Shown here piece by piece: positions 1-11,605 of a DNA stretch of 64,000 nt; within the stretch, counting starts at the first letter, position 1, and every line of letters begins with the position of its first letter. The stretch covers positions 2,294,001 to 2,358,000 of the forward strand of contig JAVHJL010000007.1 of NCBI GenBank assembly GCA_036971715.1, read 5' to 3'. The notes under the pieces were generated by a model, which ran no database searches, was not told the origin of the DNA, and worked only from the letters and a program-made list of their open reading frames with translations. Source of the stretch: Arthrobotrys musiformis (taxonomy: Eukaryota > Ascomycota > Orbiliomycetes > Orbiliales > Orbiliaceae). Position numbers and translations under genes: made by a program.

Positions 1-405
1 AGCGGTTACCAACAAGATTAATCCCGTCTCGAAGCTGAAAAAGGGTACCAAGCACACATCCAGATTCTAGCAGATGAGAGAAAAAGCAATTTGATACATG
101 CTGTGCGTGCTGTGCATGGCGGGATACATGGCGGGAGGAGAAAAAAGACACAAAGAGGTTCGAAACGACAAAAAGGCCCAAGCTGAAAAAATAATATAAA
201 AGATGCAGCTTCTGTCTCCCAAAGTTCCGAACTATCTTTCTGCTTTCCTTATCATCACATAAGCAAAGCTCAGAAGCTTCTCTCAAAAAGAATAAAGAGT
301 GGGGCCTTTCTTATAAGGGACTGAATAGCAAAGCGCGGACCATCTACCGACTTCCCAAGCCCGACATTTTTATTTCATCTACACATATCTCAGCAAAACC
401 ATACA
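1..405 (+). other. upstream region of the MARVEL gene
   Basis: No coding signal is visible here. The stretch is A-rich and then CT-rich before the ATG at 406, as expected of a fungal promoter and 5' leader. It holds one TATA-like element, listed separately. Confidence 0.5.
195..201 (+). promoter_or_regulatory. TATA-like box
   Basis: TATAAAA lies about 205 nt upstream of the ATG at 406. The sequence match is clear. Its role as the promoter of the MARVEL gene is inferred from position. Confidence 0.45.
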
Positions 406-1201
406 ATGGAAGCCAAACAACCAGGTGCTCCCGCTGCTGGCGGTTCGGGCATTGGAGGAATGGGCAATGAAATCCCAGCAGTCCCAAGCTGGTTCATCTT
501 CGTCAGATACGCTCAGATCGTTTTGACCTTCGTCGTCTTCATCTGCTCTTGTGTCGCCCTCGCCCAGGTCAAGGGATGGTTTATCGGATGGGGAGCTGGT
601 TTCTCGCTTTTCACTGTAAGTCACACTTCATTCGACAATCTCCTCGATTTAATTGGCGCAAAAAGGAGGACTAGAAGCTAATATTTTGTGATAATAGTCT
701 ATCTATACCGGCATCTTCCTCGCTGGCGTTCTCCTCGTCCCCAAGTTCGCCCCGCAATATTACTTCAAATGGTTCTGCCTCGGTGGTGAAGCCTTCGCCG
801 TCCTCTGGTGGCTCATCTCTTTCGCCGGTCTCGCAACCTGGGCTAGCGCCCTCTCCGTCTGGAGCGACTACTCCGGTACCCTCTACGACGGTGCATTCAA
901 GACTGCCTATGGAGCCTGCGCTGCCGGAGCTGCTTTCGGTGCCTTCAACTGGATCGCCTTCTGTGTTACCCTCGTCTTCTACGCCCTCGGATGCCACAGG
1001 CACCGCGTCGGAAAGTCGGGATGGAACGGTGGTGTCGAGGCCGGTGGTGCTTCCCTTGGCCCAATTGGTGTTCAGCAGACCGGTGCTTCGCAGCCAGGTT
1101 ATGATCCTGCTCCGGAACCAGTTGGTTACGGATACCAGGGACAGCCACAGCAGTACCCAACTGTTCCAACCCCAGCTCCATCCCAACCGTACCAGCAGTA
1201 A
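406..1201 (+). CDS. MARVEL-type four-TM membrane protein
   Basis: Two exons, 406-615 and 698-1201, flank an 82-nt intron with a GTAAGT donor and TAG acceptor. They join in phase 0 to give 237 aa. Four hydrophobic segments lie near residues 31-54, 62-84, 95-122 and 140-168, which is the MARVEL/synaptogyrin-like topology. The tail from about residue 170 is hydrophilic and rich in Gly, Pro, Gln and Tyr, as in many fungal members. A short polar Ala/Gly-rich N-terminus precedes TM1 and no cleavable signal is evident. MARVEL proteins sit in plasma membrane or vesicle membranes and are linked to membrane apposition and domain organisation. The family call rests on topology and the tail. No exact orthologue is claimed. 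Confidence 0.75.
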
Positions 1202-3563
1202 ACGACACTCGTCCCATGATTTTAGAATAATCTAATCTAATGACCTTGGTTTTTTAAATCGAAAACGCGAGGAGAAAGAGAGGATGAGAACATTATCACG
1301 ATTTTCCTTTTTTTGTATTGTTTATTCTCAGGTTTCCTTTGTATAAATTCCCCTCCACACAGCTTCATTGATTCTTTTTGCAAAGTATACATGTCTGTAT
1401 GCAAAATTAATCTTTCTTTCTCTTTTTTAATTACTATTGGCGTTCTGCAAATTCACTGTCTCTAACTAGGTTTATACCTCTTTGTTTTTATTGTTTCAAA
1501 CGGAGTCAAGAAAGGCATATTTGGATTTGTTCATCTTGTTTACTCTACACCCTGTGAGGAAATTATAATACAACTTCTTCTGAAGCTTTCAAAATCTTTC
1601 ACTCTTCAAAGAACCAAAAAAATGAATCATTTGTAACAAAAGTGACGTGTAACACGCACAGGCACCCGCCATCCAAAGCGGGGGGCCCGGCCGACCGACC
1701 GATTTCGAATTCAACTTTTTTTGTCAACCCGAAATTACCAGTGCACCCGTTCCCGTCTCCAACGAAACAAAAAAAAAAAAAACTCTTTTCGGGCCCTGCA
1801 AGGTCCCATTTCACTCTGCGAATGGGCCAAGCAAAGAACGAGCGCGTAACGTTATACCATTTCATACATCCCGAAATTCGACCGCTCGAGCTCACCGGGT
1901 GCCCTGCCTAATGGATTTTTTGTTGAAAAAATTTTTAATTAAAGCGCAAAAAAATTCGATATCTCGCTCGGAAGGGACGTGACAAAATGGCAAAAAGCGA
2001 TCACACCGAATCGAATACACAAATGCCACCAGGCAGCGTAAGCGGCTTACACAACGGCCTTGAAATTAAGCCTCCAAAAATCCTTCGAAAACGGGGTTCA
2101 CGTTAGCCGAATGGTATTGTTCGACCTTTCCTCTACAATTGCCATCGAAAGGAAGACCCGCATTAAACTGCGGGTCTTTTTTTTACGATTTAAAACACCG
2201 AGCCTCGAAAATACTACATTGCCTACATACACCGATGCACATTAGTTACATCTACATACGTATACATTCTAAATGTATATACACGTGTGGTGTATAGCCT
2301 CGGTACCATGTAGGCACCCCGCAGCCAACAGGCAGAATACGTATACACCCCCAGGCCTCCCGCATGCGCATACTCCAAAATATTTCTATTTCTGATGATC
2401 CTTCAGAATTCAAAAAACGGAGTCACAGGAACACTCTACTTGCACAAATGTATTGGGGAAAAAAAAGTTTGAAAGGTACTCTGCAAGGACCCCGGTCTGG
2501 TCGATCCCACGCTTAGATCAGCATTAGCTTGAAACCCTTCACCCAAGTAAACGGCACATCCCGGTCGAAACCTGAACCCGAGATCTCATTTCAGAACGGG
2601 GGACCTCGAACGAACCACCACCATCGAATCGAAGATATCGTGCGGCTGAGAACAAAAAATCCCACATTCCTCTGAGGGCAAAATGAAAGATAGGGAAGAG
2701 GGAAGGGAAGAGAAATAAAAAGAGAGATAGGCGCAAAGCCCTTTTCGCCACCCGAAAGAATCATCGCCTCGTAATAATCTCGACGAGCTACTCTCAGCCC
2801 AGACAGATATCATTTTAATGATCTAACCAATTGCAAAAACCAAAACCATCGTGCACGAATGGTCTGGAGCGAACTCTTGGTGCACGAACGAAAAAAAAAA
2901 AAAAATACCTTCAAGCCGCAACATTCCATCAGGGTGGGAAAAAAGACGGGGAGACAAAATCACGACATCGATTACCCCGTCCGTCTGCATAATTTGACTG
3001 ACAGACATTTAAAATTACCTTATAACATACCGCAACCACAGAACAGAGCAAAACGGGATCCCGATCAGCAAGGTCATACCCACGATGTACTGTACTCACC
3101 CCCGGCCTGGTTCGACTCCATCCCAGCGCTTTTCGCGTGTGGACGTTTGTCTTAGCTACACTTTACATAAGAAAGATACCTCCAAAGAATAAGAAAAAAG
3201 AGGGTGTGGCAAAGCGCTTCGAATCGAGATAGATCAGCTGAGGAGCTAGCGAGTCTACGATGCACAGAGTAGATCAGGGACCTCTAAGTGAATCCCAGCC
3301 TAACAGCTACCTCACCAGTAGACACCACCTAAGATACAAATTGGATACGAAATACGTACCCGCGGAGTTATGCATCGTCGTTTTTCTTGCTCTCATGGAG
3401 CTCGACAATTTGACTTTGACATCCATCATGAGTAAAGCGGAAACCCCACTGACTCCACACCCCAGGTTGTTTGGCAAAACTGAGACATTACCTCGGCCAT
3501 CGCACCAGCTAAAGTATCCGAAACATATGCATACAAAGAGCGAGTTATTGCTAACATCCAAGA

Positions 3564-3611
3564 ACTATTAATATTACACAAGATCTCACTATTAATATTA
3601 CACAAGATTTA
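3564..3611. repeat. two-copy 24-nt direct repeat
   Basis: The unit begins ACTATTAATATTACACAAGAT and occurs twice in tandem, starting at 3564 and 3588. The copies are identical over the first 21 nt. No function is evident. Confidence 0.75.
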
Positions 3612-4141
3612 TAGATCTTTATACAGAGTATAGTCGCGAAACCGTCATAGCATAGACTAGAAACATAAAACCTCGAAACAGTATAACTCTTAAAATATGA
3701 GGGTCTAGAGGCCATTAAACTGCACTTTTGTCCTTTACGCCTGAAAACATCCGTATACCAACAATATCTGGACAATGCATACGAACCACTCAAAACTCTT
3801 AGGTCACATCGCTCATAAGCCTAAAGAAGTTTCAATTTTTCATCCCAACTTTTGATTTGCTTGGCTAAAACACCCTGTCCGCATGCCACCACCACTGCAC
3901 CGTTTAAACGGTCGCGAGAATTTTCAATAAAAATTACACTGTCAACGTTCGCAATTGAAACCCAAAATTAATATTGGCTAGGAATTCGCGACCGAGTTGG
4001 ATTTAAGCCATGCCGACGAGTAGAAAAGTTCGCCCGACTAAATAATCTATAACTCTGAAAGGAAGTTTCGTTTTTTTTCCGAGACAAAATACCCGCCTCG
4101 AGATAGCTTTCGAAGCAATTAAAGCATCGTAAATTCATGGA

Positions 4142-4173
<32 letters not shown>

Positions 4174-4176
4174 AAA
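4142..4176. repeat. T25/A10 homopolymer tract
   Basis: Twenty-five T residues are followed directly by ten A residues. This is a low-complexity tract that could also mark an assembly-sensitive site. Confidence 0.85.
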
Positions 4177-5613
4177 TATATAGCTTTAGAAACGTATCAA
4201 CCCTCGAGTCTCCCCACAGTAAATTCGCAACCGACCGGTTTCGTTGTAGCGTTTCTGAGTCGTACAATTGGGCCAAAATGGTCTCGTACCCAGGCATAAC
4301 TTAAATTTACAATCGGGAATATATTATCCCAAGAGAGAATTAAAGTAAGAGCAAACGATAGCAAGCCTAGCTCCAGGCGTCGACCATAGTACTATAGATC
4401 TATAGACCTAAAGTCAAGAGCAACAAGAGGGCTATCGCAATTGGTGACTGATTACTAGAATCGCTCACGCGGTTTTCCTAATCAGTTTTGACTAGCTCTA
4501 TTTTTTGATGAAATCGAAATTATTTTATAAACTTGGATAAAAACAAAAAGATCTTATACTGGATTAATGCTTGAAAGCAGATGGACACGCATGTTCAAAT
4601 GTATTTATATTGACACCACCAGCGTTCAACTGGTGATCTTGGGGCGCTATAGTTGTGAGATGCGGGGTGGAAGGGAAAGTATAGGTGTACCTAATATAAG
4701 AACATCTCATTCTTTTTTCACGGCAGAGCGGAATAATGGGCTATATCTAATGATATTATAGACGACTTAGTGGTCTTGGCTTGCGTCTCTTAGTATCCCT
4801 GCCTGGATAGGAATATACCGCCAAACCACAAAAACAACAAATTTTCGCACAAACCGTACATGTATACAGTCACCCGCATGCTGCAAGCGAACATGTAAAC
4901 GATTCAGCAGGACCCTTCACTTCTACTCGTCAAGGCAAGCGACGTGGCGCCATAACTTGCTTGCTTTATAAGTCGGAATATCAATAGATTGTATAGGTTA
5001 TGGGCCCTAATTGTTGGGCCGAATCGAAGCCTTAAGCTCTGTGATGACTGGCTACGAGACGATGGTGCATATGGTGACAAGCCAACGCCCTGCGGCGAGG
5101 ACTCCGAGCTGGTATGCAGTAATGGAACGATTGTAGCTGACATGCGGGTGGATACGGTGCAAAGCGCCACTATTCTGTATAATTTGCTGTTCGTGCATTT
5201 CCACCGTTCAGTACCTCGAGATTCGTGCGGGGTCGTAAAAACAGAAAGGTGGGAGGAGCGGCCCGGAGTCCCTACTAAATTTACAGAAGAAACCTACCAA
5301 CGTTCGAGGTTCTTAGCTTTGTTCATAAAGAGAGCGATATCCCAAAGCCTTTATGGACAGCCCCGCGCCTGAAATCAAACACGGCCTTCGTCTAAGCATA
5401 TATGCCAAAACAACATCTGCGTATCTGGACTCCCGCTTTACAATTCTATCTCAAAAATCTGAGAGAGCGATAGCACAGAATTAACGTGCCCCGCTAGCAC
5501 TCTCGTGGGCTCATCGATTCCTTTCGACTGAAGAGCTCGTTAATTATCCGCCGGCCCGTCTCCTAAAACGAAACAATTCGAAGTATCGATTCCTTTCATT
5601 TTAAACTTTAGCT

Positions 5614-7482
5614 ATGGCCAGCGCCCCGGTCTCGTACCCAGGCACCCCGGAAACGGACGCAGAAATATGCAAAGATGACTACCTCATAGGGTGGATCTGC
5701 GCGGTTGATGAGGAGCTGACGGCTCTAACCATGATGCTGGACGTACTACACACCGGTCCGCTTACGCTAGTTCACAACGATTCGAACAATTACTCCCACG
5801 GGTACATCAAGCCTTACAACGTCGCAATGACCTGTTTGGGACGCGAAAATTACGGAACAAATCAAATGGCAACGGCTGCAACTCACATGAGATATACATT
5901 TCCTAATATCAAGTATATTTTTGTGGTAGGCATTGGTGCTGGAATCCCCGCGTCTAATGTTAGACTTGGGGATGTTGTCATCAGCAGTCATTGGAGACAG
6001 TGGGATTTCGGAGCAAGAGGCCCTCGCTTCGAACCAAGGGTAGAATTTTTGAGCCGCCCAAACCGCTATTGGGCGCAACCCAGAACCTAAGGACGGCGAT
6101 AGATATGGGCCGAGTGAAATTACGCCAACAGCTTGATGAGGTAAAAGCAAAAAACAAAGGCATGAAAGAAAGCTATTTCTCTGTACCCTTCAACGAGCCT
6201 TCAAACTGCAAAGTTCACTACGGCCTCGTCGCATCTGGCAACTCAGTCATCAAGAACGCCGAAGACCGGGATAATATCAATGCATGTTTCGGGGGCAAGG
6301 TACTATGTATTGAAATGGAAGCGGCGGGTGTGGTGGAAGCCGATGCAATTATTATACGAGGCATATGTGATTATGCAGACGAGCGAAAAAATGATGACTG
6401 GCACGATTATGCAGCGCTTGTGGCAGCTATCTACGCAAAGAACATTTTGGGGCGTCTACAGACGAGCTTTGTCAGCAGCAGCGCGACAACCAAGCACAAC
6501 AAAGAAGCACTACAGGTCAGAGAAGCGCAACAAGCTAGAGAGGTACAACAAGCTGGAGAGGTACAACAAGCTAGAGAAGTAGAAGAAGTCAGACAAGCAC
6601 AGTTCAGAGAAGCACAATTGAGAGAAGCTCAATTGAGAGAAGAGCAGCAGCTCAGAGAAGAGAAGCTCATAGAAGAGAAGCTTGCAGAAGAGAAGCTCAG
6701 AACACAAGAGCATTTTAGAGAAGTTTTCTCATCACTAGGATTTGGAGGAACACATGTCACAGAGGAACAACAAGTCGGACCTGGCCCCGCGGTGGCTGGA
6801 CCCACAAGTGCACAAGTCCCAGAGATTTTCGGAGTAGGTGGTATCGCAAGAATACCTAATCTCCCGGGGCTACCTAGTCTCACAGGAACACACGGTCTCG
6901 CGGGAGTACCCACACAATTATTTTCTTGGAACCCTGAGGATATTGGTCACATTCCCAGCCTCCCCCAGCGTGGTCCAGAGGATATGAATAGTTTGCAACC
7001 TGTGGGAGCAGGCTGGCTACAAAACCATGATGGTCAGTATTCTAATATATATGCCTCCCCACACATGGCGGGTATAAAACAAGAGTCGAGAAGTTTCTAA
7101 CTACTATCGATTGATTCTAGGGGGATCAGAGTCTATCACACCAAGCGATAAGGGGCGCCGAGGACCAAGCAGGAGTAAAACCATGGCACCTACGGGCCAA
7201 ACCAGCAGCAAAAAGATAGCCCCCGCGGGTCAAATCAGGAGCAAGACCGTAGAACCTGTGGGTCAAATCAGGAGTAAACAGAAGAGTAATATCCTAGCAT
7301 CTGGGAACAGAACCAGCAGCGACCTGAGCAATAAGGGGCGCCAAGGGAGGGTTGGGACCAACGCTATAGGATACAAAGATGAAGATGAAGATGAAGATGA
7401 AAGTGAAAGTGAAAGTGAACCTCAAGTGGTCAGAAAAGGCCGCAGAGTAGTTCGGGTCGTGGCCCCGCGCACACGGATCTAA
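5614..7482 (+). CDS. PNP_UDP-like phosphorylase-domain protein with frame break
   Basis: The N-terminal half matches the purine-nucleoside/uridine phosphorylase domain found in fungal signalling and NLR-type proteins. Matches include an opening IGWICAV, FVVGIGAG, RLGDVVIS, QWDFG, then CIEMEAAGV (ribose-site Glu-Met-Glu) and RGICDYAD. The frame breaks near 6040. The first frame runs 5614 to about 6040 and the rest is read one frame over, so one base appears to be missing, or two extra. A 44-nt GT..AG intron (6040-6083) would also restore frame but would delete the conserved PPKPLLGA stretch, so I favour a real frameshift or a base error. A clear 49-nt intron (7072-7120: GTATAA, CTAAC, TAG) joins a last exon ending at 7482. 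After the domain come a long Q/E/R coiled coil, a Gly/Pro/Leu linker, three ~11-residue PxGQ..SK repeats, an Asp/Glu run and a basic end. No NB-ARC domain is visible. Confidence 0.7.
6510..6712 (+). repeat. coding repeats of the Q/E/R coiled coil
   Basis: Degenerate 15-18 nt repeats encode units such as REAQQA, REVQQA, REAQL and REEKL. They form a predicted coiled coil directly after the phosphorylase-like domain. Repeat number could vary between strains. Confidence 0.7.
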
Positions 7483-8864
7483 TGTACTCAAGTCCTAACA
7501 ATGCCTCCCAAGAACAATTTCGCAAACGAAGATATAGCGAGGGCCACCGGGTAGGAGGTTAGCATGATAATGGCATGGACCGTACGTCTGTGTATTCGTA
7601 GAATTTTGCTACTCACGAGGTTCCATCAACGGCCTGATACAATCGGAGGCTTTTCGAATTTTCTCTCTTCTTTTTTTCGAATTGTTTCTTTTTTTTTTTT
7701 AAAAAAAAGGAAGGAACATGTAATTACCAATACATATACGATTCTCAGTAGTTATCCACCTAGTTGCTTAAGTTCGGTAGATATCGAAGACTCCCTTCAA
7801 CAGCGGCAATTGTTCTTCGCGAATATAGGCTGCAAAGTCATCCCGACATCTTCGGCCAGCTCTAGTATACAATACAACCCGACATCCTCGCAAGCTTCGG
7901 AAAAAATACAACAAAAACAGATATTTGCCCTCAAAACTCTTAGGTAACATCCATCCCAACTCCCCGCTTGGCTTGCATACCCAAACCCTCAATCGAATCC
8001 TCCAAAAATCCCTTAAATTCCTCTTGGCCTCGACCGCCATAACTGTCCCTCGGTCACACATGCCAATAGTTCCGAACTTTCGACGTTCCATAAACGCAAA
8101 AAAGGATATATCCTCCAAAACCCTATCTCCGGCGTCAATATGGCAATGGTAATAATTAATCCCACTATACCCTGGAATGAGCCTCAGGCCCCATACACTT
8201 CGGGCCCGGGTCCATGCAATCATCAACCCCAAAGATCCGGATCAATTCAAGAAACAATGCATGAATCGATAATCCCCAAGGAAATCCAAAAAGCCACATG
8301 TAACCACATAACGTTAGCATAAACCTCAACGGTTTCACAAAAGTACATTTTCCTTATAAAGAAAAGGGTTATAAAAACTCTCGAGTCGAAGCCCCCTCAG
8401 ACGAATTCGAGTCGAAGGCCCGGAAAAAGGTTTGGAGCCATAACCGCATGACGTTTGCTTCTCAAGACAAGGATTACTGTGTGGATATCTGTTGATCAAT
8501 TGGAAATTTTATACTCCATCGTCATATACAAATCTTCAATTAACCTCCTATATCCAACATCTACAGTACACTACATTCTCTCCTTACCCCCCGGCCCCAA
8601 TCCACCCCACTGCGCATGCATCACCAGGGCGGTATAGTAATTAATAAAGAAATCGAGAAAAAAGTATTTGGTAAGAAAAGAACACCAAAAAAACTAAAAA
8701 CGCACAGCATCCAAAGCTATGAACGAACAAAGAAAAAGCAAGAGAAAAGAAAGAAGAAAAAACCCGTAAATGCCACCTGTGAACGAAAAAAAGAAAAAGG
8801 CCCATCCACTGAAACTCTCACCGCCAATCCGCCTCCTGTAAACGAAAGAAAAAAAGAAAACGAA
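7483..8864. other. intergenic region between the PNP-like and VPS9 genes
   Basis: Both flanking genes end here (convergent). It holds a minus-strand open frame of 154 codons (7768-8232) with no family match and a diverged copy of the 3790-3870 sequence. No gene is supported. Confidence 0.5.
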
Positions 8865-11605
8865 TCAAGAACTCAACGCCAGACATGCATCGACCGCTAA
8901 CCCGACTCTATATATCACCCCGAACTCGTTAGCCTCTCCCCTTTTCACCTACTGCGCTTTTGAACGTATAGTGATATGTAAGAAAAAGAAAAATGCAATA
9001 TACAAACCTCGTGACAAGACGGTAAATGGTAATGATGATGATGATAGTAATGCAGTATATGAAATCAAACAAAACAATCTCACACAAACCAAAGCTTCAT
9101 AGGATTCAGCGAGCTTACTAACCTCCCGTCCTTCATCCGCACTACATCATCAATGATGTCCTTATCCAAATCTGGGAACATGGCGGATAGTATCCTGTTC
9201 AAGGTCCATTAGAATCTCTGGGAAAAGGCCGTAGATAGGGAAGGAAACCACTTACCCAACTACATTCTCATGTTCCGCTCTTTGTATCCTCATTGCCTCT
9301 GCTGTCTCCGCACTCGCCTGTCTGGCGGCGCTCTCCGCTGCTTCTAGTGCTTCGGGTTGCAGATACCTCGCCCCCGGGAAGCCGTTGGTAGGCGGTTGGC
9401 TCTGATTTTGGATCTGATTCTGGCCTTGCTGCTGCTGCGATCCCTCCCGGCTATTCGGCCTCGGACTCGTCCGCGGCGTATTTCCCGGTAACGGCGTACT
9501 AACCGGCCCGGCGTCCACTGTCACTGGATGCATCTGCCTCGTAATATCCTGCTGACTCTGCTGACTCGATGAATCATCTCCAAATATCCTCCCAATCGTA
9601 CTAAGCGGTTTCTGTATTGTCCTCAAGAGTCCTGCCACTGCCGCTTTCTCTTCGTCCCCACTCCCAGTGTTGGCGTTGGTATCCACACTCCGTCTCCTCT
9701 CTGCACTGGCCCTCTCCTGCGTATCTGCTGCCAGTGCAGCTGCAGACATGGATACGCTCCTCCCTGCAGCACTTTGTGGTGGACCTTGGCCCCCTTCAGC
9801 ACTCACACTGCCTCTCGGCGTGCTTCCCACAACAGGACTGATCGGTTCCTTCACCTCTGCGATTTTCCTTACTGCTTCTTCCACATTTCTTTCAAACTCC
9901 TCGTCATTGATGGTCAAACTGCTTCTGTCAAGACCTTCGATAAACTGTATTGCTCCCGAAAGTGATGATAAATAATATCCAGCTTCACCGCCGAGCTTGT
10001 CGGGATTTCGGAAACGGAGGATATATTGGATGTTGCTGACAAGGTGTTCAGGATTGGCGCGGAGAACGACGTAGATCAGGAGGGGGACAAAGTCGTCTGC
10101 TGATTGTGTCGAGTTTGCATGTCGTAGTAGTCCTATTTCGTAATTAGTATGTTTGAGATGTTGTAGATATGGATCGAGGGTCGTCGCATACCGAATATGA
10201 CTTTGCAGCAATTCAGGACGCAAATCACTTTATCCCTCGGTGCCCTGTAATTATTGATCTTTAACAGTTCCTGCACCGCCAAACTCAAGAATTTCCGTCC
10301 GCTTTCCCCCACGGGCTTAATATCGAGATGCTCCTCTCTAACCCATCCGTATATCGCCACCTTTTGCGCCAAAATCTGGTCCCTCTCGAAGTCTTCCTGG
10401 TGCTGCCCTCTTCTTCCTGGCATATTCGGGTTCTGCCGTCTTTTCCCCCGTTTGTCCAATTGTGAAGGTGGAGGTGCTATTGCAGGCGAAAAAGTTTGAG
10501 TATATAATCTATTCATAACGAGTTTCTCCATCCCTTCCTTCGCATTGTCGAATTCTAAATCCGAGACTTCGCGCCAGACATCGCAAAGAGCCATTTTGTT
10601 ATGTATGAAGTCAAGAAAGTCGGAGATGATTTTGACTTGCTCGTGGACAACCCATTGTCGTTTTCCGAATTCATTGAGGAAGGAACGGAGGAAACGAGCT
10701 ACTGGGTCAGCAGTACGGTGACGGAGCTGCTCGAGGAAACGGTGGAAATCAAAGGGTTGTGGGGGTTCCGGGTCCGGTGCTGGTGGGGGAGGGGCAGGCT
10801 CGACCGGGGAGTGGGGATCCAGGGTTGTGGAGAAGCGACGATTTAGTTGTGGGGGAAGAGGTTTTTCGGTTATTGATGATGTCGATTGGGATCTCTGGAT
10901 GGCAGTGGCAGTGGCAGAAGTGGAAGTGGTGGCACTATTGGCAGCAGGTCTGAGGTTTTCCAGACTCGATGTCCGAGGTGGGATGTGTGCTTTTTCGGAC
11001 AGCAACGTTTCGCTCTTATCACTGGCATTGTTGACAGTAGGAGAAGGTGACGGCGAATTAGAAGAAGGTTTTTGATCTTCGGGGTCTAATTGTGGGGATA
11101 GCTTTGGAGAGAATTGGGACATTATGCTCCTTATCTCCCCCTTAGTATCCTGTCCTTCCTCCTCCTCGCTGGCATCCAATATAGAGGAGCCAGATAACGA
11201 ACGACCGTGTGATTTGGGGGGGTATCCCGGGTGTAATCTTCCATTCTCGGAACGTGGCAGAGCCGGTAGGGCAGTAGATTTTGTTTGAGCTTGAGACTGA
11301 GCTGTCTCTGCTTTGGAAATGACGTCTTCAGGAGTGGGTAAGGGCTTGTCCTTCGGGGGAGGAGTTGGAGCGGGTGGGGAGCTTGGGAGGGTCTGAGATC
11401 GAGATTCCTTTGGGTTTGTAGGGGATTTGGGAGAGGACGGGGATATATCGAGTTTTGAGAGAGATGCGGAGATGGCGATATCTAATGGTTCCGAAGATGT
11501 AGGTGCAGATGTAGATACAAGCCCCGGTTCAGATGGTACTGCAGCAATATCAACAGCAGAATTTGTATTTGTGGAAGACCCTTCCAATTCTTTGGAATCG
11601 GTCAT
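8865..11605 (-). CDS. vps9: Vps9-type Rab5/Vps21 GEF with CUE domain
   Basis: The product is a guanine-nucleotide exchange factor that activates Rab5-type GTPases (Vps21) on endosomes. Four exons are 11605-10192, 10132-9256, 9194-9123 and 8907-8865. Their 2406 nt give 801 aa with all phases matching. The first ~280 residues are Ser/Pro-rich and disordered. A helical bundle begins at FDFHRFLEQLRH, then the catalytic VPS9 domain carries ADDFVPLLIYVVLRANP and GEAGYYLSSL. A CUE ubiquitin-binding domain ends the protein: MFPDLDKDII in exon 3, then VGLAVDACLALSS in a 43-nt last exon behind a 215-nt intron. I chose the start at 11605 because its context (CCCACCATGA) is far better than that of the in-frame ATG 32 codons upstream. 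It is divergent from NOP4. Confidence 0.9.

Larger units (their letters stand above)
1202..5613. other. gene-poor intergenic region
   Basis: No gene could be supported in these 4.4 kb. Open frames are short, overlap on both strands and match no family I know, including one of 127 codons at 4989-5372. The region holds a 24-nt direct repeat (3564-3611), a T25/A10 tract (4142-4176) and, near 3790-3870, a diverged copy of sequence also found near 7925-7980. Base composition is uneven, with several TA-rich patches. Confidence 0.6.

Noticed and set aside
4989..5372. 127-codon plus frame
   Set aside because: No homology recognised and no promoter or splice context. Not supported as a gene.
4280..5643. 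Shared 17-mer GGTCTCGTACCCAGGCA at 4280 and 5627
   Set aside because: No extended similarity around it, and a single match of this length is plausible by chance.
6040..6083. 44-nt intron in the PNP-like gene
   Set aside because: It has GT..AG ends and restores frame, but it lacks a clear branch site, is very short and would remove conserved PPKPLLGA sequence. A frameshift or base error explains the data better, so I kept it only as an alternative.
8941..9122. Alternative acceptors for the last VPS9 intron
   Set aside because: The CAG near 8950 leads to an immediate stop and lacks the CUE helix. The acceptor at 8908 alone gives the family C-terminus.
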